Below, one piece after another: positions 6,369-16,400 of a DNA stretch of 20,867 nucleotides. Below the pieces are notes generated by a model. It worked only from the letters and a program-made list of their open reading frames with translations. It was not told the origin of the DNA and searched no databases. Position 1 is the first letter of the stretch; each line of letters begins with the position of its first letter. Origin of the DNA: Fusobacterium sp. GTDB lineage: Bacteria > Fusobacteriota > Fusobacteriia > Fusobacteriales > Fusobacteriaceae. The position numbers were made by a program, and so were the translations under genes. The stretch lies in contig JAHHSZ010000022.1 of assembly GCA_020024915.1 (NCBI GenBank), positions 1 through 20,867 on the forward strand. The letters are read 5' to 3'.

Positions 6369-7376
6369 CTATTTAATTCTAAAGCTATCACTGTTAGATA
6401 GTTGTAGATTAAAATTCTTTGACATATAGATTTTCATATTGTTGTCTACAATTAAAACAGCCAAATTATTATTTTCTGAAAACTCCATTATCTTAGAAAT
6501 TGGCATCATAAAGAAGGCTGTTGAATACATATCAGATAAAAAAGCATCATTTGATATTACAACTACCATCTTCTTATCTTTCACTGGATACCCATCAGTT
6601 TTATCTAAAATATGGTGATATTTTTTTCCATCTATCTCTAGAAAAGTTTGATAATCTCCAGATACACCCATACCTTGATTATCTAGTTCTACAATTCCTA
6701 ATAACTCTCGAGTATCCTCTGGATTTTCAATTCCAATTCTCCATTTTTTTCCTTCAGGCTTGGTATTTATTGTTTCTATACTTGAAATAGATGAAATAAA
6801 GGCACTTTTTATCCCCTCCTTTACCATAACCTCTTTAGCCTTTTCAATTGCATAGCCTTTCAAAAAAGAACCTGTATCTATCTTAATACCATTATCTGCA
6901 TAGTAGAGTCTATTTCCATCTAAGATCACTTTTGAAAAATCTACCTTACTCTTAGCTTTCTCCAATTGATCAGCAGTTGGAACAACTCTTTCAGCCTTAC
7001 TTCCAAAATCCCAAAGATCTAAAAGTGGGCCTATGGTTATATCGTACTTTTCATCAGATAACTCATATACACCTTTTAAATTTCCAAATATATATTTTCC
7101 CTCTTCATCTAAGATAATCTCCTTCTCCTCTCCAGAGTTAAGTTTATCTATAAGACTCCCTTTTACCTTACTGTTAAACTTATTATCCAATCTCTCAATC
7201 TCATTAAATGCCGATTCAATAGCTCTCTTTGCCAATTTTTCATCTTCATCATATACGGTAATACTTATATAAGTTCCGAATAAAAAGCTGTTTTTCTCTA
7301 TCTTTTTAATCTCTTTTTTTCCGCAAGATAAAATAAAAATTGGCAATACTAAAATTGCCAATATTTTTTTTAACAT
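6369..7376 (-). CDS. apbE: ApbE-family FAD:protein FMN transferase, predicted lipoprotein
   Basis: Members attach FMN covalently to threonine in target proteins such as Na+-translocating NQR/RNF subunits, acting outside the cytoplasmic membrane. This 335-residue protein starts with a lipoprotein signal peptide (MLKKILAILVLPIFILSC, lipid-modified C18). Family blocks visible in order are NSFLFGTYISITVYDE, YDITIGPLLDLWDFG, KIDTGSFLKGYAI (~168-178), HHILDKTDGYPV (~255) and DAFLSDMYSTAFF (~283), the last supplying the usual Asp/Thr metal ligands. The glycine-rich G-G-N block normally near residue 195 reads ISSISSIE, so FAD binding may be altered. The ATG chosen gives a clean signal peptide; in-frame TTG and GTG codons 15 and 12 bases upstream would overlap the rpoZ end. 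It lies 4 bases after rpoZ, so it is probably the last gene of the yicC-remA-gmk-rpoZ group. Confidence 0.87.
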   Translation of the reverse strand: MLKKILAILVLPIFILSCGKKEIKKIEKNSFLFGTYISITVYDEDEKLAKRAIESAFNEIERLDNKFNSKVKGSLIDKLNSGEEKEIILDEEGKYIFGNLKGVYELSDEKYDITIGPLLDLWDFGSKAERVVPTADQLEKAKSKVDFSKVILDGNRLYYADNGIKIDTGSFLKGYAIEKAKEVMVKEGIKSAFISSISSIETINTKPEGKKWRIGIENPEDTRELLGIVELDNQGMGVSGDYQTFLEIDGKKYHHILDKTDGYPVKDKKMVVVISNDAFLSDMYSTAFFMMPISKIMEFSENNNLAVLIVDNNMKIYMSKNFNLQLSNSDSFRIK

Positions 7377-7380
7377 AAAA

Positions 7381-7596
7381 TTATTCACCAACTTTTTCTT
7401 CCACTATTTCATATCCAACTTTACCAGCTAAAATCTCTCTAAAAGCCTTTTTTACATCTGTGTCTTTTTTACTATACTTAGTTAAGATTAGTTCTCCCTT
7501 TCCTATCTGTCTAGCTCTCTGCCCACTTACAATAGTTAAAATATATTTGTTTGGTATTTTTTCTAATAATTCATCATATATTATCTCTTTTTTCAT
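7381..7596 (-). CDS. rpoZ: RNA polymerase omega subunit
   Basis: A 71-residue omega subunit, which helps fold and retain beta' in RNA polymerase. The conserved core NKYILTIVSGQRARQIGKG (residues 16-34) matches the omega signature, ending in the basic R-A-R-Q helix. The start is at the ATG after AGGAGATATACT; an 11-codon upstream extension has no ribosome site. It follows gmk by 13 bases, the standard bacterial gmk-rpoZ pairing, and here lies on the same strand and downstream of rpoB and rpoC. Confidence 0.94.
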   Translation of the reverse strand: MKKEIIYDELLEKIPNKYILTIVSGQRARQIGKGELILTKYSKKDTDVKKAFREILAGKVGYEIVEEKVGE

Positions 7597-7609
7597 AGTA
7601 TATCTCCTA

Positions 7610-8176
7610 TTAATTATTTTTATCCTCAATGATTTTTTTTAGTGCATTACAAGAATCTTCAACTGTATTATTGATTATAGTCATATCATAATCCTTTTCA
7701 CACTCTAACTCTTTGATTGAGTTTTTTAATCTCAATTGAATAACTTCTTCACTATCTGTCTTTCTTCCTCTTAGTCTAGCTTCTAAGTCCTCTTTAGTAG
7801 GAGTTTTAAAGAAGATTAAATGTGCATCAGGATATTGTGCTTTAACTTGTAGTCCTCCTTGAACATCTATCTCTAATATTACATCTTCTCCAGCTAAAAG
7901 TCTACTTTCAACTTCTGATTTTAAAGTACCATAATAATTTCCGTGAACAGTAGCATACTCTAAAAATTCTCCATTTTTCTCCTTAGCTATAAACTCCTCT
8001 TTTGTTAAGAAATAGTAATCTCTACCATTTAACTCTCCCTCTCTAGGAGCTCTTGTTGTAGCTGAAGTAGCTAAGTTTATCCCAAGCATCTTACGTACCA
8101 TTCTACAAATAGTAGATTTTCCAGCACCACTAGGACCAGATACTATATATAGATGTCCTTTTATTCCTCTACTCAT
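7610..8176 (-). CDS. gmk: Guanylate kinase
   Basis: Phosphorylates GMP to GDP with ATP, in nucleotide recycling. The 188-residue protein has the P-loop GPSGAGKST (14-22), the GMP-binding segments TTRAPREGELNGRDYYF and GEFLEYATVHGNYYGT, the acidic EIDVQGG strand, and the lid arginines in ARLRGRKTDSEEVIQLRL. Its length and all blocks are normal. Ribosome site AGAGGAG lies five bases before the ATG. Its first codons overlap the remA stop codon by 8 bases, so the two are translationally coupled. Confidence 0.97.
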   Translation of the reverse strand: MSRGIKGHLYIVSGPSGAGKSTICRMVRKMLGINLATSATTRAPREGELNGRDYYFLTKEEFIAKEKNGEFLEYATVHGNYYGTLKSEVESRLLAGEDVILEIDVQGGLQVKAQYPDAHLIFFKTPTKEDLEARLRGRKTDSEEVIQLRLKNSIKELECEKDYDMTIINNTVEDSCNALKKIIEDKNN

Positions 8177-8417
8177 TTTTATCTCCTCTCTCTATTCTCA
8201 ATGATATTGTTTCTGGGTTAATCGCCGACATAATAACGTGGTTAGAATCTGTTATTATGAGAGTTTTTGTTTTCTTACCTAAGGTTGCATCAATCAATCT
8301 ATTCTGAGCTTTAGCTTCCTCTTTAAGTCTTTTACTTGGAGCAGAATCAGGGTTAACTATAGCTATTATCCTGTTCTCCATAACCATATTCCCAAAACCT
8401 ATATTTATTGGTTTCAT
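8169..8417 (-). CDS. remA: RemA/DUF370-family regulator
   Basis: An 82-residue protein closely following the Bacillus RemA pattern: INIGFGNMV, NRIIAIVNPDSAPSKR, LIDATLGKKTKTLIITDSNHV and SAINPET. In Bacillus, RemA is a DNA-binding activator of matrix and osmoprotection genes; in this organism its targets are unknown. AGGAGGAGAG provides a strong ribosome site that overlaps the yicC stop region (8 bases between genes). The order yicC-remA-gmk-rpoZ is the same as in Bacillus (yloC-ylzA-gmk-rpoZ), which supports the assignment. Confidence 0.92.
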   Translation of the reverse strand: MKPINIGFGNMVMENRIIAIVNPDSAPSKRLKEEAKAQNRLIDATLGKKTKTLIITDSNHVIMSAINPETISLRIERGDKNE

Positions 8418-8425
8418 CTCTCCTC

Positions 8426-9304
8426 CTACTCTATATTCATAGATTGTTCTCTAATTTTTTCAAGTTCGTTCTTACACTCTACAATTAATTTTGAAATATC
8501 ATAAAGATTTGATTTAACACCAGTTGTATTAAGCTCTCTGTATATCTCTTGTAATATAAAATCTATCTTTTTACCTATTGGTTCACCCTTTATTAGTAGC
8601 TCTTTCTTCAATTGCTCCAGGTGACTATCCAATCTAGAAATCTCTTCTGAAATATCTGAACGATCTGTAAAAAGAAGTATCTCTTTTAAAATATCTTCCT
8701 GCTTAAACTCTATATCTCCTTTGATCTTATCCAATCTCTCTAGAAGTTTAGCTCTATATATTTCAACTACCTGCTCTTTATATTTTTTAATCTCTTGAAT
8801 ATTTTTTTCAATTACAGCTAATCTCTCTAGGAAGTAAACTCTCAGTCTTTCTCCCTCTTCCTCTCGTGTTTTTATAAAAGGAAGTAAAAGCTCTCTCAAC
8901 TTTTCAACTATAAATTGACTATACTCATTCTCATCAATTTCAAAATCATTTTTCTTTATTATATTTAAATTTCTAACTAAAATGTCCATCTTATTTGTAA
9001 ATTTTTCATTAAAATCTTTTTCCATTTCATCTAAGACATTCATATAGCCTTTGCTCTGCTCTTTATCATAGTCAAAAAGTTTTCCTAAATCTCTTAAATC
9101 ATTAAATTCAATTTTTAAATCTAGGGATCCTCTGCTTACTTTTGAAGCAATTTCAATTCTTATCAATCCCTCTAAAAAATTTAAATTATATGGAAGTTTT
9201 ATTTTTAAATTTAAATTCTTATTGTTTACACTCTTCAACTCCATATTCAAGTTATATTTCTCATCTTGATATGATAGTTTTGAATATCCTGTCATACTTC
9301 TCAT
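8426..9304 (-). CDS. yicC: YicC-family endoribonuclease
   Basis: A 292-residue YicC/YloC-type protein. Family members are metal-dependent endoribonucleases implicated in RNA turnover. The N-terminus MRSMTGYSKLSYQDE with ELKSVNNKNLNLKIKLP is the family signature, and the C-terminal ILQEIYRELNTTGVKSN followed by ELEKIREQSMNIE is its conserved end. The middle is charged and predicted coiled-coil. TTTGGAGG precedes the ATG by 7 bases. It begins 28-30 bases beyond a strong hairpin after rpoC with no clear promoter between, suggesting it is expressed by read-through from rpoC or from a promoter inside rpoC. Confidence 0.94.
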   Translation of the reverse strand: MRSMTGYSKLSYQDEKYNLNMELKSVNNKNLNLKIKLPYNLNFLEGLIRIEIASKVSRGSLDLKIEFNDLRDLGKLFDYDKEQSKGYMNVLDEMEKDFNEKFTNKMDILVRNLNIIKKNDFEIDENEYSQFIVEKLRELLLPFIKTREEEGERLRVYFLERLAVIEKNIQEIKKYKEQVVEIYRAKLLERLDKIKGDIEFKQEDILKEILLFTDRSDISEEISRLDSHLEQLKKELLIKGEPIGKKIDFILQEIYRELNTTGVKSNLYDISKLIVECKNELEKIREQSMNIE

Positions 9305-9332
9305 AATTTACCTCCAAAAAGATAAAATATAG

Positions 9333-9357
9333 GAATAGGCGACAATGTCGCCTATTC
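9333..9357 (-). terminator. Hairpin after rpoC, possible partial terminator
   Basis: GAATAGGCGAC and GTCGCCTATTC form an 11-bp GC-containing stem with a three-base loop, 17 bases after the rpoC stop. The downstream minus-strand tail (CTATATTTTATCTTTTT) is T-rich but interrupted. With yicC starting so close behind it, it may be a leaky terminator or an mRNA-processing or 3'-end-stabilising hairpin. Confidence 0.65.
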
Positions 9358-9374
9358 TTTATATATTATTCAGA

Positions 9375-12300
9375 TTACTCTTGTTCCAGTAAATCTTCTT
9401 CTATAACCTTTGCTTTTATCTTCTTGTAAGCACTAAATCCTGTTCCTGCAGGTATCTTCTTACCAATGATTACGTTCTCTTTCAATCCTTCTAAGAAGTC
9501 AACTTTTCCTTCTATAGCTGCATTTGAAAGAACTTTTGTAGTCTCTTGGAATGATGCTGCTGATATAAAACTTCCTGTATTTACAGCGGCTTTAGTTATA
9601 CCTTGAATAATTGGTTCATATTTAATTACTGGTTTTCCTAAAGATTGTAGTTTTTCATTTTCTAGTTCAACTACTCTCTTCTCAACTACTTCATCTTCTA
9701 AGAATAAAGAAGCTCCTGAATCAACAATTCTAACTTTCTTAAACATCTGTTTAACGATAATCTCTATATGCTTATCATTTACAGTAACTCCTTGGTCTCT
9801 ATACACTTGTTGTACAGATTCTAGAATGAACTGCTCAGCTGCTACAAGTCCTTTAATGTTTAATACGTCAAATGGAGATATAGCTCCTTCTGTTATCTTG
9901 TCTCCTGCTTTTACAAGCATTCCATCAGTAACTACTAGACGCTCTCCAACTGGTACTAAGTACTCTTTGTAATCACTTGAATCAGATACTGATTTTACTA
10001 ATATTACTCTCATACCTTTTTTCTTCTTAGCAGTTACCTCAACCTTACCTTCTATCTCAGTAAGCATTGCTTTTCCTTTTGGATTTCTTGCTTCAAATAA
10101 CTCTTGAACTCTTGGAAGACCTCCAGTAATGTCTTTTGTTCCAGCTCCCTCTTTTATTATCTTAGCAATAATCTGTCCTTTTTTAATCTCTTCCCCTTCT
10201 CTTACCATTAAGTAAGCTCCAAATGGGATAGTGTAACTTCCTTTTGTATTTCCTTCAGCATCAAAAACTACAACTCTAGGGTTGATATCTCCAGACTCTA
10301 CAGGTTTTATTGCCATAAATTCTGTAACATCATATTTTTCATCATAGTTTTCTTTTACATAAAGTTCTCTATACTCTATTCTTCCATCTTGGTCAGCAAT
10401 AATAGGAATATGGAATGGATCAAATGTTACTAGAGTTTCTCCAATCTCAACATGTTGTCCCTCTTTAACTTTTAATATTGATCCAGAAGGAACTTCATAA
10501 TCATAGTTTCCAATAATTAATTTAGCAGACTGGCTAACTACAATCTCGTCTCCATTCTCTTCATTTACAAGTATCTTAACATCTCTATATGCTACTTTAC
10601 CTGAGTTTTCAGCTCTAACTCCTGTTACTACTGTTGCTGCTGTTGCAACTCCTCCAGTATGGAACGTTCTCATTGTAAGCTGTGTTCCTGGTTCTCCAAT
10701 TGATTGAGCTGCTATAACTCCAACTGCTTCTCCAAGTAATATCTCTTTATGGTTAGATAAGTCCATTCCATAACATTTTCTACATACTCCTTTTTCTAGA
10801 GCACATGTTAATGGCGATCTGATCTTAACCTTTCTAATTCCTAATTCATCAATTTTCTTAATTAGTTCTTTTCCAATTAAAGTATTTCTAGTAGCTATAA
10901 CTTCTCCTTCGAATACTAAATCTTCAGCAAGAACTCTTCCATTGATTCTTTCTTTTAACTCCTCAATAACTTTACCATCAGAGATTAATTCTCCAACTTC
11001 TATTCCTTGATGAGTTCCACAATCTTCAGCATTTACTATAACTTCGTGTGAAATATCAACAAGTCTTCTTGTTAAGTATCCTGAATCAGCAGTTCTTAAT
11101 GCAGTATCTGCCAGTCCTTTTCTAGCTCCATGTGATGACATAAAGAACTCTAATACTGTTAGTCCCTCACGGAAGTTAGCTTTAATAGGTACCTCAATAA
11201 TTCTACCCTGTGTATCGGCCATATTTCCTCTCATCGCAGCTAGCTGTCTCATCTGAGAAATATTACCTCTGGCTCCTGAGTTCGCCATCATATAAACTGG
11301 GTTGAATTGATCTAGTCCATCCATCATTGCCTTTGTTACTGCATCAGTTGCTTCTGACCAAACAGTAATAGTTTTTCTGTATCTCTCTTCGTTTATTATC
11401 TTACCAGCTTTATAGTCAGCTTCGATTTGAGCTACTTGTTCATCAGCTTGGGCTAATATCTCTTTCTTAGCTTCTGGAATTTCAAGGTCTTCAATACCAA
11501 CAGATACCCCTGCCATAGCACCATAATGGTATCCGAAGTTTTTAATGTTATTGATTAATTCAGCAGTTTCAGCAAATCCGTGCTCATCATATAACTTGGC
11601 AATTAATTTCTTTAACTGTGATTTTCCAAAAGTTTGATTATATTGTTTATCTACTTCTGGTAATAATTCATTGAACATCAATCTACCAGCAGTAGTTTCT
11701 ATCATCTCACCATTTATTCTTACTTTTATAATAGCGTGTGTATCTATTACTTTATTTTGGTAAGCAGTTAATGCTTGATCTATATTTGAGAATGCTTTTC
11801 CTTCTCCCTTAGATCCTGCTCTCTCCTTTGTCATATAGAAACATCCCATAACCATATCTTGAGATGGAACAGCTATTGGTTCTCCATTTGAAGGAGAGAT
11901 TATATTGTTTGGAGCTAACATAAGTAGTTTAGCTTCCATTATAGCTTCTGGTGATAACATTAAGTGAACTGCCATTTGGTCCCCGTCGAAGTCAGCATTG
12001 AATGCCGAGCATACTAATGGGTGAAGTCTAATAGCTTTTCCTTCTATTAACACAGGTTCAAAAGCTTGAATAGACAGTCTGTGTAGAGTCGGAGCTCTGT
12101 TCAATAGTACTGGGTGATCTTGAATTACATCTTCAATTACATCCCATACTTTGTCATCTGCTTCTTCAACTAATTTTTTAGCTGTTTTTATGTTAGAAGC
12201 TAACTCTCTCTTTACAAGTTCTCTCATTATGAAAGGCTTATAAAGCTCAAGAGCCATTTTCTTAGGGATTCCACATTGGTTCATTTTTAATGAAGGTCCA

Positions 12301-13337
12301 ACAACGATAACCGATCTCGCTGAGTAGTCAACCCTTTTACCTAGTAGGTTTTGTCTAAATCTTCCCTGTTTTCCTTTTAACATATCTGATAAAGACTTTA
12401 ACTCTCTGTTATTTTGAGCAACAACAGGTTTTCCTCTTCTTCCGTTATCTATTAAAGCGTCCACTGCCTCTTGAAGCATTCTTTTTTCGTTTTTAACAAC
12501 GATTTCAGGCGCTTTTATCTCTAATAACTTCTTAAGTCTGTTATTTCTATTGATAACTCTTCTGTATAGATCATTTAAGTCAGAAGTAGCAAATCTTCCT
12601 CCATCTAATTGTACCATAGGTCTTAAATCAGCTGGTATAACTGGAACATTTTTCAATATCATCCATTCAGGTTTATTATCTGAAGAGATAAAATCTCTAA
12701 CTATTTTTAATCTTTTTACAACTTTCTTTCTTTTTTGTGATGAACTTACATCATCTAACTCTTTTTCTAATTCTTCTCTTAACTCTTCAAGATTTATCTT
12801 TTCAAGAAGTTTTAATATAGCTTCAGCTCCCATTAAAGCCTCAAATCTATTTCCATATAACTGTTTGTATAGTTTATACTCTTTTTCAGTTAATATTTTT
12901 CCTTCTTTTAAATTGCTCTCTCCAGTCTCTGTTACTACGTATCTTGCAAAATATAGTACAGATTCCAATTCTTTTGGAGATAATCCTATTATAAGCGACA
13001 TTTTATTTGGTGTTCCTTTAGAATACCAAATATGAGAAACTGGTGCAGCAAGAGAAATGTGTCCCATTCTCTCTCTTCTTACCTTAGATCTAGTTACTTC
13101 TACCCCACATTTCTCACAAACTAGTCCCTTATATCTCATTCTTTTGTACTTTCCACATCCACATTCCCAATCTTTTGTTGGTCCGAATATCTTTTCACAG
13201 AAAAGTCCATCACTTTCTGGATTTAAAGTTCTATAGTTTATAGTTTCAGGTTTTGTAACCTCTCCATGAGACCATTCTTCGATCTTCTCAGGAGATGCTA
13301 ATCTAATTCTTATTTTCTCAAAACTTCTAATTCCCAT
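9375..13337 (-). CDS. rpoC: RNA polymerase beta' subunit
   Basis: The largest core RNA polymerase subunit, 1320 residues. The N-terminal zinc site is complete (CGCGKYKRMRYKG...CEKCG, about residues 57-76), the catalytic Mg2+ motif NADFDGDQM lies near residue 450, and the second zinc cluster follows CALEKGVCRKCYG. The trigger-loop/bridge-helix region reads GEPGTQLTMRTFHTGGVA. No large lineage-specific insertion or split is evident. The start is the ATG giving MGIRSFEKIRIRLASP; AAGGAGG sits 11 bases upstream, and the TTG three codons earlier is only 2 bases from that site. It is separated from rpoB by a 111-base gap that contains a long hairpin. Confidence 0.98.
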   Translation of the reverse strand: MGIRSFEKIRIRLASPEKIEEWSHGEVTKPETINYRTLNPESDGLFCEKIFGPTKDWECGCGKYKRMRYKGLVCEKCGVEVTRSKVRRERMGHISLAAPVSHIWYSKGTPNKMSLIIGLSPKELESVLYFARYVVTETGESNLKEGKILTEKEYKLYKQLYGNRFEALMGAEAILKLLEKINLEELREELEKELDDVSSSQKRKKVVKRLKIVRDFISSDNKPEWMILKNVPVIPADLRPMVQLDGGRFATSDLNDLYRRVINRNNRLKKLLEIKAPEIVVKNEKRMLQEAVDALIDNGRRGKPVVAQNNRELKSLSDMLKGKQGRFRQNLLGKRVDYSARSVIVVGPSLKMNQCGIPKKMALELYKPFIMRELVKRELASNIKTAKKLVEEADDKVWDVIEDVIQDHPVLLNRAPTLHRLSIQAFEPVLIEGKAIRLHPLVCSAFNADFDGDQMAVHLMLSPEAIMEAKLLMLAPNNIISPSNGEPIAVPSQDMVMGCFYMTKERAGSKGEGKAFSNIDQALTAYQNKVIDTHAIIKVRINGEMIETTAGRLMFNELLPEVDKQYNQTFGKSQLKKLIAKLYDEHGFAETAELINNIKNFGYHYGAMAGVSVGIEDLEIPEAKKEILAQADEQVAQIEADYKAGKIINEERYRKTITVWSEATDAVTKAMMDGLDQFNPVYMMANSGARGNISQMRQLAAMRGNMADTQGRIIEVPIKANFREGLTVLEFFMSSHGARKGLADTALRTADSGYLTRRLVDISHEVIVNAEDCGTHQGIEVGELISDGKVIEELKERINGRVLAEDLVFEGEVIATRNTLIGKELIKKIDELGIRKVKIRSPLTCALEKGVCRKCYGMDLSNHKEILLGEAVGVIAAQSIGEPGTQLTMRTFHTGGVATAATVVTGVRAENSGKVAYRDVKILVNEENGDEIVVSQSAKLIIGNYDYEVPSGSILKVKEGQHVEIGETLVTFDPFHIPIIADQDGRIEYRELYVKENYDEKYDVTEFMAIKPVESGDINPRVVVFDAEGNTKGSYTIPFGAYLMVREGEEIKKGQIIAKIIKEGAGTKDITGGLPRVQELFEARNPKGKAMLTEIEGKVEVTAKKKKGMRVILVKSVSDSSDYKEYLVPVGERLVVTDGMLVKAGDKITEGAISPFDVLNIKGLVAAEQFILESVQQVYRDQGVTVNDKHIEIIVKQMFKKVRIVDSGASLFLEDEVVEKRVVELENEKLQSLGKPVIKYEPIIQGITKAAVNTGSFISAASFQETTKVLSNAAIEGKVDFLEGLKENVIIGKKIPAGTGFSAYKKIKAKVIEEDLLEQE

Positions 13338-13378
13338 TAAATACAAAGCCTCCTTATTGAGATAAAGCCATAATGATT

Positions 13379-13417
13379 AGAAATAAGTCAAAGAGAGGAA
13401 CTCCTTAACTTATTTCT
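13379..13417 (-). promoter_or_regulatory. Long hairpin in the rpoB-rpoC intergenic RNA
   Basis: Arms AGAAATAAGT and ACTTATTTCT pair over 10 bp. The stem continues through a T-G wobble and AAGGAG/CTCTTT (one wobble) to a five-base loop TTCCT, about 17 bp in all. No T-run follows, so it is not a typical terminator. It resembles a double-stranded RNA processing site (RNase III type). Confidence 0.65.
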
Positions 13418-13448
13418 ACCTTAAATATATTATATAAATTATTTTTTA

Positions 13449-16400
13449 TTAATCTTTAAAATCATCTAAAGGTGAGTACTCAGTTAGTACTTCCTCTTTA
13501 TTTAACTCCTCATCAACATTTATTATATTGTTTTCTGTATCAAATAACTCTACATCTAATGCTAATGCTTGGAACTCTTTTAATAAAACTTTGAATGACT
13601 CTGGTAGATCAGCTTCTGGCATCTCTTCACCCTTAATAATCGCTTCATAAGTTTTAGTTCTTCCAGTAACATCATCTGATTTTACTGTTAACATCTCTTG
13701 AAGTATATTTGATGCTCCATAAGCTTCTAATGCCCAAACCTCCATCTCTCCAAGTCTTTGTCCACCAAATTGTGCCTTTCCTCCTAATGGTTGTTGAGTT
13801 ACTAGCGAATATGGTCCAATAGCTCTCGCATGCATCTTATCTTCTACAAGGTGGTGTAGTTTTAACATATACATTCTTCCTACAGTTACAGGATTATCAA
13901 ACTTATCTCCTGTTCTTCCATCATAAAGATCTACTTTCCCACTTCTAGGGAATCCTAGTTTTTCTAAGTAATCTTTTACTTGCTCTTCTGATGCTCCATC
14001 GAATACTGGAGTTGCTATATGTGTTCCACCATTGTAATTACCCATTGCCATTCCTAAGTGTACTTCTAGAACCTGTCCAATGTTCATACGTGAAGGCACT
14101 CCTAGTGGGTTAAGTACAACGTCTAAGTGTGTTCCATCTGCTAAGAATGGCATATCTTCAGCAGGTAATACTCTTGAAACAACCCCTTTGTTTCCATGAC
14201 GTCCTGACATTTTATCTCCAACAGTTATCTTTCTCTTTTCAGCTACTAATATTTTTATAGCTTTGTTTACACCAGCTTTTAATTCATCTCCATTCTCTCT
14301 TGAAAGCTCAAGAATTTCAACCACTGTACCTTTGGATCCATGAGGCATTCTCAATGATGTATCTCTTACATCTCTTGCTTTCTCTCCAAAGATTGCTCTT
14401 AGAAGTTTTTCTTCTGCTGGTGGTTCAGTTTCTCCCTTAGGAGCAGTTTTTCCAACTAATATGTCTCCAGGCCCTACTTCAGATCCTACAGTTATAATTC
14501 CATTTGCATCTAATTTTCTTAGTGCATCTTCAGAGATATTAGGGATCTCTCTTGTAATCTCTTCATCTCCTAATTTTGTATTTCTAGCTTCTATTTCATA
14601 TTCTTCAATATGAATAGACGTAAATACATCATCTTTTCTTAATCTATCTGAAATTAGGATTGCATCCTCATAGTTATATCCTTCCCAAGGCATAAATGCC
14701 ATTAGAATATTTCTACCTAATGCTAAATCTCCACCTTTAGTAGCTGGACCATCAGCAAGTATGCTTCCTACTTTTACCTCATCTCCAATTGACACTAATG
14801 GAGTTTGGTGTAAACACATTGATGCGTTTGATCTCTCATAGTTAAGCATTCTATATTTGTGCTCTTTTCCATTTTCATCTTCAACTATAACTTTACTTGC
14901 GTCTACATAAACTACTTTTCCATCTACTTTAGATACAACTAATGCTCCAGAGTCAACAGCAACTTTTCTCTCTAATCCTGTTCCTATATAAGGAGCTTCT
15001 GTTCTTAATAATGGTACTGCTTGCCTTTGCATGTTTGATCCCATCAGTGCTCTGTTGGCGTCGTCATGCTCTAGGAATGGTATTAAGCCAGCTGATACTG
15101 ATACCACTTGTTTAGGAGAAATATCTAAGTAATCAACTTTTTCCCCAGTTATATTAACTATTTCATGTCCAAATCTACAAACAACCTCTCCAAGAAGTTC
15201 GTTGTTTTCTCCAATTTTTGTATCAGCTTGAGCTATGAATAATCCCTCTTCCTCATCTGCTGCTAAATACTCTATTTTATCAAAGTCAGCTTTTCCATCT
15301 ACAACTTTTATGTATGGAGTTTCAATAAATCCATATTTGTTGATTTTAGCATATATAGCTAGTGATCCAATAAGACCGATGTTTGGTCCCTCTGGAGTCT
15401 CTATAGGGCAGATCCTTCCATAGTGAGAGTCATGTACGTCTCTAACTTCAAATCCTGCTCTTTCTCTTGATAATCCTCCAGGCCCTAATGCTGAAATTCT
15501 TCTTTTATGAGTTAACTCTGATAATGGGTTTGATTGGTCCATGAACTGTGATAACTGTCCAGATCCAAAGAAATCTAATATCAATGCATTTAAAGGTCTA
15601 GTATTTAATAGAGATTGTGGTGTTAATGTTTCAGAGTCTTGAATAGTCATCTTCTCTCTTACCATTTTTCCCATCTTAGAAAGTCCTGCTTTAATTTGCA
15701 TTAATAGCAACTCTCCAACTCCTCTAACTCTTCTGTTTGATAGGTTATCTATATCATCAGTATGTCCATTTCCATTATTTAAGTTAATTACATACTTCAT
15801 AGTAGCAATTATATCTTCTTTTGTTAAAAGTATCTCATCATCAGCTACATTTAACTTAAGTCTTTTATTCATTTTATATCTTCCAACTGGCTCAAGATCA
15901 TATCTTTGAGGGTTGAAGAACATTTGTCTGATAAGTGATTTAGCAGAATCTATAGTTACTAAATCCCCTGGTCTTAATTTTTTAAATACTTCTGTAACAG
16001 CTTCTTCTTTTGTTAAAGTTGTATCATTTAATACTGTATTAGCTAAAAGTTTGTCTTCAGGTTTAACTTCCCAATAACTTACCTTTTCTACTTTTGCATC
16101 AATTAATGTCTCAATTAACGCTTCATCAATAACTGCATCTACTTCTGCTATTATCTCTCCAGTCTCTTCATCATAGATATCCTCTTTGATAAAACTACCT
16201 TCAAATTTGGTTCTAAGAACACTTATTAGCTCTTCTCTATTTTTATATTTTTGGAATATAGGAGTTAATTCTAATTCCTTTGTCTCTAAAAAGTAATCTT
16301 TTATCTCTGTATTATTCTCAAAAAAATCAATAGCCTTTAAGAATACAGTTGCTAATACTTTTTTCTTTCTGTCAATCTTTACACTAAGGAAATCATTTTT

